Under the pieces are notes generated by a model. The model was not told where the DNA came from and did not search any database. It saw nothing but the letters and a program-made list of their open reading frames with translations. Shown here in pieces: positions 17,805 to 25,172 of a stretch of DNA of 57,604 nucleotides. The stretch's first letter is position 1; each line of letters begins with the position of its first letter. Source of the stretch: Deltaproteobacteria bacterium (GTDB taxonomy: Bacteria > JAEEML01); the NCBI GenBank assembly GCA_016283195.1, contig JAEEML010000063.1, positions 1 to 57,604 on the forward strand. The letters are read 5' to 3'. Made by a program: the position numbers and the translations under genes.

Positions 17805-18551
17805 ATGGAAAACGATATAGCCATAGAGAATTTGCCCACCCATGTAGCCATTATTATGGATGGCAACGGGCGCTGGGCCAAAAGTCGCGGCGAAAAACGC
17901 CTGCTGGGGCACAAAGCCGGGGCACTGGCCGTCCGCGAAATCACTACCTATGCCCGGGAAATCGGCATTAAGTATTTAACTTTATATGCTTTTTCGCAGC
18001 AGAACTTCGGGCGCCCGGCCGATGAAGTAAAGGGGCTGATGCAGCTTTTGGTGGAGTATGTAAAAGGCGAATGGAATACCATTATGGATAACGGTATTCG
18101 CCTTACGGCCATTGGCGATATTGAGGCTCTGCCACTGGTTACGCGCACCGCTTTAAACTCGCTTATCAAAGCTTCGGCCAAAAATAGCGCCATGACGCTT
18201 TGTCTGGCTCTCGCCTATGGCGGGCGCGAAGAAATCACCGTAGCCATGCAAAAGCTGGCCAAAAAAGTGGCCGCCGGCGAGCTGGCCCCGGAAAAAATAA
18301 CTAAGGAGCTTATTAGCGAGAATCTTTACACTGCCGCCATGCCTGATCCGGATTTAATCATCCGCACCAGCGGCGAAATGCGCATATCCAACTTTCTTTT
18401 GTGGCAGCTGGCGTATAGTGAGTTTTACATCACCGACACCCTCTGGCCCGATTTTCACCGGGAAGAATTTTTAAAGGCTTTAAAAGCGTATGCCGGCCGT
18501 GAACGACGTTTTGGTCTCACCTCAGCGCAAATAAGCGCCGAAAATACATAG
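17805..18551 (+). CDS. uppS: Isoprenyl (undecaprenyl) diphosphate synthase
   Basis: A 248-residue cis-prenyltransferase making the C55 carrier lipid for peptidoglycan and surface glycans. The catalytic aspartate is in IIMDGNGRWAK (D19). The substrate loop reads YAFSQQNFGRP where most have YAFSTENWxRP, a mild variant. The C-terminal PDPDLIIRTSGEMRISNFLLWQ motif (in two parts) and the terminal ERRFG are intact. GGAGG precedes the ATG by 8 bases. It is followed 11 bases later by cdsA, the usual gene order. TTGACT at 17732-17737 could be its -35 but the -10 is poor. Confidence 0.95.
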   Translation: MENDIAIENLPTHVAIIMDGNGRWAKSRGEKRLLGHKAGALAVREITTYAREIGIKYLTLYAFSQQNFGRPADEVKGLMQLLVEYVKGEWNTIMDNGIRLTAIGDIEALPLVTRTALNSLIKASAKNSAMTLCLALAYGGREEITVAMQKLAKKVAAGELAPEKITKELISENLYTAAMPDPDLIIRTSGEMRISNFLLWQLAYSEFYITDTLWPDFHREEFLKALKAYAGRERRFGLTSAQISAENT

Positions 18552-18562
18552 GGAGTATTTTT

Positions 18563-19378
18563 ATGTTATTAACAAGAGCACTTGCTGCTTTGATTTTTGC
18601 CCCGCTTTTTTTCCTGGCTATTCATTTTGATTCCTTAAGCACCTGGCCGCTTTTTGCCCTTTGTCTTATTGTGGCTTTTTTCGGCCTTTGGGAATACTTT
18701 GCCATGGCTGCGCCAAAACACCTGAGCGACCGCATTGTGGGCCAGGTGGTTGGTTTGGCTCTCGCTGCAGCCACCATGCTTGGTTTTGTGCAAACTGCCC
18801 ATTGGCCCCTCATATTACCGGCTGTGGCTATTATTGCTATTTGTGCCGTTGTTTTTAATCCGCTGCCTTTGGAAGAGGGCATAAAGCGCTCGGCGGCGCT
18901 TACTCTGGGTATTATCTATGGCGGTTTGCTTATTTCTTATCTTTACCTTTTGCGCCAAGGCAGTGATGGCCGTTTCTGGGCTATGAGTGCCATTTTTTCC
19001 GTCTGGTGCTGCGATACCGGTGCCTACTTTGCCGGCCGCACTCTGGGGCGCAGCGGCAAGCACAAATTTGCGCCTAATCTTTCGCCCAAAAAAAGCTGGG
19101 AAGGCTTTTTCGGCGGTATTATTTCGGCTATGTTGCTAATGCTTTTAACTCATTATATATATGCCCCGGCTTTCAGCTTTTGGGTGGCGCTTATTTTGGG
19201 AGCGGTAGCCGGCATAATGGGCCCCATCGGCGATTTGGCCGAATCGCTCTTGAAACGCTCTGCCGGGGTTAAGGATTCCGGCAAAATCATTCCCGGCCAC
19301 GGCGGTGTTCTGGACCGCTTTGATGCGGTTATCTTTGTTACACCGGTCTTTTACATCATAAGAGCCTTGTTTTTTTGA
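18563..19378 (+). CDS. cdsA: Phosphatidate cytidylyltransferase
   Basis: A 271-residue polytopic enzyme that makes CDP-diacylglycerol from phosphatidate and CTP for phospholipid synthesis. Eight hydrophobic segments are visible, and the family signature near the C-terminus is exact (SAGVKDSGKIIPGHGG then LDRFDAVIF), with the preceding GDLAESLLKR. GGGAG lies upstream of the ATG. It is coupled to uppS. No dxr or rseP follows, which are common in other genomes; instead a hypothetical gene comes next. Confidence 0.95.
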   Translation: MLLTRALAALIFAPLFFLAIHFDSLSTWPLFALCLIVAFFGLWEYFAMAAPKHLSDRIVGQVVGLALAAATMLGFVQTAHWPLILPAVAIIAICAVVFNPLPLEEGIKRSAALTLGIIYGGLLISYLYLLRQGSDGRFWAMSAIFSVWCCDTGAYFAGRTLGRSGKHKFAPNLSPKKSWEGFFGGIISAMLLMLLTHYIYAPAFSFWVALILGAVAGIMGPIGDLAESLLKRSAGVKDSGKIIPGHGGVLDRFDAVIFVTPVFYIIRALFF

Positions 19379-19411
19379 ATTTTTTTAAGCCCAAGCAAGG
19401 AGTTAATAATT

Positions 19412-20005
19412 ATGGGTGGTAATTACGGTTCCAATTACAGTTCCAGGGCTACCGGTCCGCGGATGAGCTTTGGCAGCAGAAATAGCCAAATGCAAAAACT
19501 TGAAGCCCTTTTTGGCGGCAAGGAAGAGGTTAGAGGCCCGGCCTCGCGCACGCCCATGTCGCCGGCCGGTGGTCGCCGGGCCCTGGAAGAAAAGCTCTCT
19601 TTAGCTTTTAAAGCCGCCAAAGAGGCCGAAGAAAAAGAAGCCGCTAAAGCCGATAGTGTGCCTCTCCCGGCCACGGAACAAGAAAACATAAAAGCCCCCT
19701 CAGCTTACAGAATGCGCCTGGAGCGCATAAAAAATGCTACAGATGAGGCGGAACTCAATGCCGCCATCAGCACTTTTGTGGCCAGCCATGAACTCCCCGG
19801 CGATATAGATATTATCTTAAAAGTCCTGGCTCATCCCGATGAAAACATTGTGCGCAAGGGGCTTTCGGAACTGGTTGGTATGGTGGAGCGCAAAGAAATC
19901 GGCGGTACCAGCCTGATAAATGAGGCCCTCGAGAAGCTGGAAAAGCGTCAGCCGGGGCCGGAAGTACGCTCCTATATTGATGGACTTAGAGCCATGTTGG
20001 CTTAG
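19412..20005 (+). CDS. Conserved hypothetical protein with helical C-terminal repeat
   Basis: A 197-residue soluble protein that I do not recognise. Residues 1-45 are Gly/Ser/Arg-rich and probably disordered, 45-85 is charged (Glu/Lys/Ala), and the C-terminal half is helical with HEAT-like spacing (DIILKVLAHPDENIVRKGL). AAGGAG precedes the ATG by nine bases, and it lies 33 bases after cdsA, so it is likely in the same operon. No catalytic motif is visible. Proteins of this shape near cdsA occur in some Deltaproteobacteria. Confidence 0.6.
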   Translation: MGGNYGSNYSSRATGPRMSFGSRNSQMQKLEALFGGKEEVRGPASRTPMSPAGGRRALEEKLSLAFKAAKEAEEKEAAKADSVPLPATEQENIKAPSAYRMRLERIKNATDEAELNAAISTFVASHELPGDIDIILKVLAHPDENIVRKGLSELVGMVERKEIGGTSLINEALEKLEKRQPGPEVRSYIDGLRAMLA

Positions 20006-20139
20006 TTTGCCCGGTCTTTAGCGGTGACAATGTGCAATTTTTTTAATTTTACTGTTTTCCTATATTGCTTTTTCACTTGGAGATGTGGCAGTAGTAGCCG
20101 CAAATCGGAGTACAAAAGTACTCTCAAAAGAAGTTTTTG

Positions 20140-20195
20140 TTGCAATATTTTTAATTGAGTATCTATGCTAGGTGCACGGCTTGGGCCGCTGCATC
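20140..20195 (+). promoter_or_regulatory. Candidate promoter and leader hairpin of the acidic protein gene
   Basis: TTGCAA (20140-20145) and TATGCT (20164-20169) are spaced by 18 bases. Directly after, GGTGCACGGC-TTGG-GCCGCTGCATC (20171-20195) forms an imperfect hairpin in the expected leader, with GGAGGAA and the ATG 20-30 bases later. A separate perfect stem GAGTAC/GTACTC with an AAAA loop is at 20108-20123. Function not shown. Confidence 0.4.
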
Positions 20196-20223
20196 TGAGA
20201 CCTGTCTTTAATTGGAGGAAAGC

Positions 20224-20661
20224 ATGGTCGCAAATTTTGAAGATTATAACGGTGAAGAAGAGCTTATTTCTTATGGCCCGCGGCGCGATGATTATTCTAC
20301 TTTTGAGGAAGTCTATAGCGTCGATGACGATGAGAATGAAGAAGATGAAGACGAAGATGACGACGACGATGACGACGACGACAATGACGACGATGACGAC
20401 GATGATGAATATGTAGATGATGATTTTGATGACGAAGAAGATGATGATTTTGTAGATGATGATGATTATGACGACATCTATGATGATGGCGGTGAAATAT
20501 TAGAGCTTGATGACGGCTACTCCGGCAAACGCTTTGTCAAAGACTACGATGAAGACGAAGAAGACGAGAACGAAGACGGCCTCTATGAAACCAGTGAAGA
20601 CGAAGAGGAAGACGAAGACAATTTTGACGGAGATGATAACGATTACCTCGATGAGGAGTAG
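20224..20661 (+). CDS. Extremely acidic protein of unknown function
   Basis: A 145-residue protein dominated by Asp and Glu, with runs of up to nine Asp, beginning MVANFEDYNGEEELISYG. There are almost no hydrophobic residues beyond tyrosines spaced through the acidic tracts (DDYD, EVYS, DEYVDDD). GGAGGAA precedes the ATG and the frame is clearly maintained, but the GAC/GAT tracts are simple-sequence DNA prone to slippage. It does not match the RNA polymerase delta subunit, which needs an N-terminal folded domain. Possible roles are a histone- or RNA-mimic or a cation buffer; this is speculation. It precedes an interrupted gene by 30 bases. Confidence 0.6.
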   Translation: MVANFEDYNGEEELISYGPRRDDYSTFEEVYSVDDDENEEDEDEDDDDDDDDDNDDDDDDDEYVDDDFDDEEDDDFVDDDDYDDIYDDGGEILELDDGYSGKRFVKDYDEDEEDENEDGLYETSEDEEEDEDNFDGDDNDYLDEE

Positions 20662-20691
20662 ATTCCTCCGCTCTGAGAGTGAGGGCAATAT

Positions 20692-21357
20692 ATGCGTCCG
20701 GTAAAGAAAGAACTGTCACCTGTAGTAAAATCAATTCTTGCTGATGTGCAGTGCACTTCTATGGGGGGTATTCGTATTCCCAAAGATAAATTTATGATGT
20801 GGATCAGCATTTTGCGCAAGCAACACAAAGGGAATGACAGCATCTTTCTGCAACTTGTTGTCCTGGGTGTTTAATTTGTGCGCCAACATGTGAACTTTGT
20901 GAGTGATCAGTTCTTTATCATGGCCGCCGTTGGTCTTAATGCCGCTCGCGTGGGGGCTATTATTGCCCCGGAAAACGTGGAAACCAAAGTGGCCAGTATG
21001 TTTGTGCAGAAGTTTCAGTCTAATTCTGCAGCTATCGGCACAGGTGCTGCTTTTGCGCCTTTAGCGCCGCATCAGCGTGTTCAGCGGACAAATACGAATG
21101 GCACAGGTGGGCATGATGCGGCAATTCGTGTTGACCTGCAGCGCCAGCAGGAGAATAGCCACCGGCCGGCCGCTATTATCGAGCGCGACCAGTTGCCAGG
21201 TTCTCCGGCACCGCAGAGTGCTCTGCATCAGCAGTTGCCACGAGCTCCGGAACGCACAATAGTTGATAACAGTAACCATATTGAATTGCCCACCGAAGAG
21301 CAGGAAGGCCGTGAAAGAACCCGCATCGAAGGCACCGGCCGCACCCACCGCCCATAG
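20692..21357 (+). pseudogene. Gene interrupted by an in-frame TAA, or two small ORFs
   Basis: An ORF of 60 codons starts at ATG 20692 (TGAGGGC upstream) and ends at TAA 20872-20874. The same frame continues directly as TTT GTG and stays open for 159 codons to 21357. The second part has no ribosome site before its GTG, so it looks like the continuation of the first (…LQLVVLGV, stop, FVRQHVNFVSDQ…). The joined product would be about 221 residues: a compact N-terminal half and a C-terminal half rich in Gln, Arg, Thr and Pro, probably disordered. No family recognised. A nonsense mutation, stop read-through, or sequencing error are the options. Confidence 0.5.
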
Positions 21358-21416
21358 CCCATAATTTTCTATATTTCTCTTAATAATCCGGCCGCTTTAT
21401 TCCTAGAAAAATGCAC

Positions 21417-22172
21417 TTAGACCGGGCAGAGCAAATAGCCCATGATGCCCTGGCACTTTTCGGCGCAAGCCGGCACAATGGTGCCGTTTTCCCAGCATGT
21501 ATTGGCATTTTCCCGGCCGCCCCACCAAAATTCGGCGGCGGCGAGCGGCCTTTTTCCAGCTAAATTGGCCCATTGCAAAATTTTGGGCAGGGCGCAATCG
21601 CCTACGCCTGTGGGAATGCCGTGGTGGGCATATTGCGGCGGTGGAGTCCAGACTTCCGGTAGACTCTTTAACTGGCCGTTTTGATTCGCTATTTTGTATA
21701 GAGCCTGATTTTCGGCACAGAGGCGGCCGGATATTTGGCGCCGCTCTTTCTTTAAAGCGGCTATTTCATTTGGAGAACCATTATTCTTTTGTAATTTTAT
21801 AATCTTATCGGTGATGGGGTTAACTAAGACGCGGGCGCGGTGAGCAATATCAGCTAATGCTTCATGGTCGGCTATGTGGGGAGCAAAGCCCTTTAGGCCA
21901 TATTGCCTATGAATTTGCCCGGAAAAGGCGAGAGCAAAAGTGCCGTCTTTAAATTCGCAAATAGCCACCATTTTGCCTTCATTACTCAAGGCGAGAGGTA
22001 ATAAATCGGCTTTATCAAAAGGGGGCGGGCAGGGGGGCAAAGTTTTGTCCCTGGCTCCTTTTTCCAATATGCGGCAAAATTCAGCGGCTAAATTTATAAG
22101 GCGCTCGGAATAGGGCAAAATGTGTAAAGTGTGGCAGATGGGGCAGAGCCCAAGGGCGGCAGCAGAGGGCAC
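21417..22172 (-). CDS. Stand-alone accessory domain of large RluA-type pseudouridine synthases
   Basis: A 251-residue protein. Its C-terminal third carries PTGVGDCALPKILQWANLAG followed by PLAAAEFWWGG and later VPACAEKCQGIMGYLL. In long RluA-family rRNA/tRNA pseudouridine synthases this same pattern (PSGTGDCxAPKLLxYA…PLAMAEFWWG…YPACRGKCxPIL) lies in the N-terminal accessory domain, before the catalytic domain. Here the frame ends right after it and no catalytic domain follows in the next 60 bases or in the divergent gene. The start is a GTG at 22172, 2 bases after the glgA stop, so it is coupled to glgA. I infer an orphan domain from memory of the family; it could be a remnant or act in trans. 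Confidence 0.6.
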   Translation of the reverse strand: MPSAAALGLCPICHTLHILPYSERLINLAAEFCRILEKGARDKTLPPCPPPFDKADLLPLALSNEGKMVAICEFKDGTFALAFSGQIHRQYGLKGFAPHIADHEALADIAHRARVLVNPITDKIIKLQKNNGSPNEIAALKKERRQISGRLCAENQALYKIANQNGQLKSLPEVWTPPPQYAHHGIPTGVGDCALPKILQWANLAGKRPLAAAEFWWGGRENANTCWENGTIVPACAEKCQGIMGYLLCPV

Positions 22173-22174
22173 GA

Positions 22175-23665
22175 TTATTCGGCATCCCAGTTGCGGCCCA
22201 GACGCTGGCCTAAGAGGTAATATAATTCCAGATATTCGCCGGCAGCCCGCTCCCAGCTAAAGTCGCTCTTCATGGCTCTTTCTTTAAGCAGAGTCATGAG
22301 CTCACGATCGTCAAAGAGGCGGCGGGCGCGAGTTAGGGAATCGGCTACAGCTTGGGAGGAAAAGTCGTCAAAAGTTATGCCGTTGCCGTTTTCTTCGTTC
22401 CATTCGTAATCAAAAACGGTATCCATCAGGCCGCCGGTGCGCCGCACAATGGGAATAGTGCCATAAACCAAGCTAATCATTTGATTTAATCCGCAGGGCT
22501 CATAGCGGCTGGGCATGATGAAAAAGTCGCTGCCGGCTTCAATTTGGTGGGCCATTTCTTCACTGAATTTGGTCTCCATGAAGATGGCGTCCGGGTGGGT
22601 GGCGGCCAGGTTTTTAAAAGCCTCCACATAGCCGGTTTCGCCGTTGCCGCAAATAGCCAGCTGCCCGCCCAGAGAGAGCCAGTATTCGGCATTGTTTATT
22701 ACATGCTCCACCCCTTTTTGATAAGCCATGCGGCTAACCAAGCCCAAAACAGGCTTATCGGGAGCCACTTTAAAACCGCATTTTTTTTGTAAAGCGGCTT
22801 TGCATAGGGCCTTGCCGCTAGGATCTGCTGCTGAATAGTGGGCGGCAATATAAGTGTCTTTTTGGGGATTCCAGGTGGCGGTGTCCAGGCCGTTTAAAAT
22901 GCCGAAAAGATCCCAGTGGCGGGCTCTTAGGAGACCGTCAAAACCATAGCCATATTCTTGGCTGGTTATTTCCCGCGCATAAGTGGGGCTCACGGTGGCA
23001 ATGGCGTCGGCATAGGTGAGGCCGGCCTTTAAGAGGCTGATATTGCCGTAAAATTCTAGGCCATCGGCCGAGAACATTTCGCTGGGCAGCCCTAGTAAAT
23101 CCCACATAAAGGGCTGGAAAATGCCCTGGTAGCCCAGATTGTGCACTGTGAGCACCAGAGCGGCGTCAAAGTGGGCCATATTGGCGCCGGCGGCAATGAG
23201 GGCAAATGAAAGGCCGGCCTGCCAGTCGTGGCCATGGATAATTTGCGGATTTAAGTTCAGGCAGGTGGCGACGATTAAGGCAGCTTTGGCAAAAAAGGCA
23301 AAGCGCACCAGATTATCGGCATAATCGCGGCCATCTTCCTGGTAGAGACCAGCGCGGTTAAAGAGCACCGGCGAACCGATGAGATAACAAGTTACTTTAG
23401 CTCCACCCTGTTCCAGGTAAGCGCGGTATAGATGGATGGCAAAATAGCCGGCCGGCCCCATATCGACATTGTAATCAAAGGGCATGGGCTCTATTTGTGG
23501 CAGCTGGTAAAGCGGATTTTTAATAAACTGATCATAATATGGCAAGATGAGTGACACCTCATGGCCGCCGGCTGCCTGGGCTAGAGGCAGAGCCCCCACA
23601 ACATCAGCCAGACCGCCGGTCTTGGCAAAGGGAACGCTTTCCGATGCGATGTGCAAAATTCTCAT
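22175..23665 (-). CDS. glgA: Glycogen synthase, ADP-glucose type
   Basis: A 496-residue GT5 glycosyltransferase extending alpha-1,4-glucan from ADP-glucose. The N-terminal KTGGLADVVGALP motif binds the sugar nucleotide, HGHDWQAGL and the C-terminal PSRYEPCGLNQM motif are both intact. The start at 23665 has GGAGG upstream; the six extra residues of a longer frame are not family-like. Nothing else of the glycogen operon (glgB, glgC, glgP) is in the window. A small gene follows it with 2-base spacing. Confidence 0.95.
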   Translation of the reverse strand: MRILHIASESVPFAKTGGLADVVGALPLAQAAGGHEVSLILPYYDQFIKNPLYQLPQIEPMPFDYNVDMGPAGYFAIHLYRAYLEQGGAKVTCYLIGSPVLFNRAGLYQEDGRDYADNLVRFAFFAKAALIVATCLNLNPQIIHGHDWQAGLSFALIAAGANMAHFDAALVLTVHNLGYQGIFQPFMWDLLGLPSEMFSADGLEFYGNISLLKAGLTYADAIATVSPTYAREITSQEYGYGFDGLLRARHWDLFGILNGLDTATWNPQKDTYIAAHYSAADPSGKALCKAALQKKCGFKVAPDKPVLGLVSRMAYQKGVEHVINNAEYWLSLGGQLAICGNGETGYVEAFKNLAATHPDAIFMETKFSEEMAHQIEAGSDFFIMPSRYEPCGLNQMISLVYGTIPIVRRTGGLMDTVFDYEWNEENGNGITFDDFSSQAVADSLTRARRLFDDRELMTLLKERAMKSDFSWERAAGEYLELYYLLGQRLGRNWDAE

Positions 23666-23727
23666 TTTACCGTGCCTCCACACAAAATTTTCGTTACTAT
23701 ACTAAGGAAGCGGCCATTCTTCAAGGC

Positions 23728-25113
23728 TTAATTAGCCTTAATTTTACCTTGCATCCACTCTTCCACGGCCTGAGAGGCAATGGGCATCTGGCCGCCGATA
23801 ATAACTGGCCCTTTATCCGTCACTAAAATATCATCTTCGAGACGAATGCCGCCAAAATCCAAATAATCATGTAATTTTGCATAATTAATAAAATCTGCGT
23901 GGCGTTTTTCGCCCTCCCACATCTTAATCAGTTCGGGGATAAAATAGATACCCGGCTCAATGGTCAGCGTCCAACCGGCGGCCAGCTCTCTTTTTAGGCG
24001 CAGGCAATTTAAGCCAAATTGGCTGGAGCGGGGCTCGCCCTCCGGGTAGCCCACGAGGTCCCCCAAATCTTCCATATCATGCACATCGAGGCCCAGCATG
24101 TGGCCGATGCCGTGCGGCAAAAACAGAGCATGAGCGCCGGCTTTTACCGCCTCCTCCGGATTGCCCTTCATGAGGCCCAGCTCGGTTAAACCTTTGGCTA
24201 TTTCCAATGAAGCGGCGAGGTGCACGGTTAAATTCTCCACTCCCACGGCTACAGTGTTTATGGCTTTGGTCTGAGCTCTATGCACAATGTCGTAAATCTC
24301 TTTTTGCTTTGCGGTAAATTTGCCGCTTACCGGGAAAGTTCTTGTAATATCGGAAGCATAGCATTCTTTGGACTCGGCACCGCTATCAATGAGTAAAAGC
24401 TGGCCCTCTTTAAGGCTATTTTTGTAAGTGATATTGTGCATTACTTCGCCGTGCACCGAAACAATGGGGCTAAAAGAGTGCTCGGCCGCATGTTTCGCCA
24501 TGATGCCGTTTAAAACAGCTAAAATATCATATTCGCTTTTACCGGGGGCAATGGCCATCGCCATGGCGTTATAAGCTTCCACACTGATTTTGTGTGCCGC
24601 CTGCATCTCTTTTATTTCCGCATCATCTTTAATGACGCGCAAATCCACCAGCGCTTTGGCCAGTTTTTTACTATAACCGCTGGCCACTTCGGCCGGGCTC
24701 TTTTCCAACATGGCACTCAGCCAGAGCAGCTGCTCACCTTGAAAAGGCGGTAAATAGTGCAGATTGTTTTGGCTTTTGCGCAAAATAGCCGGGAGTTCGC
24801 TGAGCGGTTTAACCTTATCAAGCCCCACTGTTTGGCCGAGCTCGGCCAGTGAGGGCAGGGGGCCGGTCCAGACAATGTCGTCCATTGAGGGCTCTTCGCC
24901 AAAGAGTGTATATTGGCCGTCTTGTAACAAGAGGGCCATGTCGGGCAGGTTGAGTCCGACCAGGTATAAAAAGTGCGAGCTCTGGCGGAAGGAAAAGGTA
25001 TTAGCCGCATAATTGCGCGGCACCAGCCTTTCGCCCAGAATAAGAGCCGTTTCGCCGGCCATCATTTGTAGTAATTTCTTACGACGTTCAATATATCTTT
25101 CAGTGGTAAACAT
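23728..25113 (-). CDS. pepP: Xaa-Pro aminopeptidase, M24B family
   Basis: A 461-residue metallopeptidase releasing N-terminal residues before proline. The N-terminal creatinase-like domain covers residues 1-150; the pita-bread catalytic domain has the ligands IDSGAE, ASDITRTF, LPHGIGHMLGLDVHD, TIEPGIYF and GGIRLEDDILV in the right order for two metal ions. A strong AAGGAGGTT precedes the ATG. Single gene, between glgA and a membrane fusion protein; no signal peptide, so cytosolic. Confidence 0.93.
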   Translation of the reverse strand: MFTTERYIERRKKLLQMMAGETALILGERLVPRNYAANTFSFRQSSHFLYLVGLNLPDMALLLQDGQYTLFGEEPSMDDIVWTGPLPSLAELGQTVGLDKVKPLSELPAILRKSQNNLHYLPPFQGEQLLWLSAMLEKSPAEVASGYSKKLAKALVDLRVIKDDAEIKEMQAAHKISVEAYNAMAMAIAPGKSEYDILAVLNGIMAKHAAEHSFSPIVSVHGEVMHNITYKNSLKEGQLLLIDSGAESKECYASDITRTFPVSGKFTAKQKEIYDIVHRAQTKAINTVAVGVENLTVHLAASLEIAKGLTELGLMKGNPEEAVKAGAHALFLPHGIGHMLGLDVHDMEDLGDLVGYPEGEPRSSQFGLNCLRLKRELAAGWTLTIEPGIYFIPELIKMWEGEKRHADFINYAKLHDYLDFGGIRLEDDILVTDKGPVIIGGQMPIASQAVEEWMQGKIKAN

Positions 25114-25172
25114 ATCTAATAACCTCCTTGCTCTCTAAAGGAGCGGCGTAACAATAGCAAATATTTTACTGT

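Noticed and set aside
20320-20640. GAC/GAT tracts as a CRISPR or tandem-repeat array
   Set aside because: The tracts are simple codon repeats within one reading frame, with no unique spacers of constant length.
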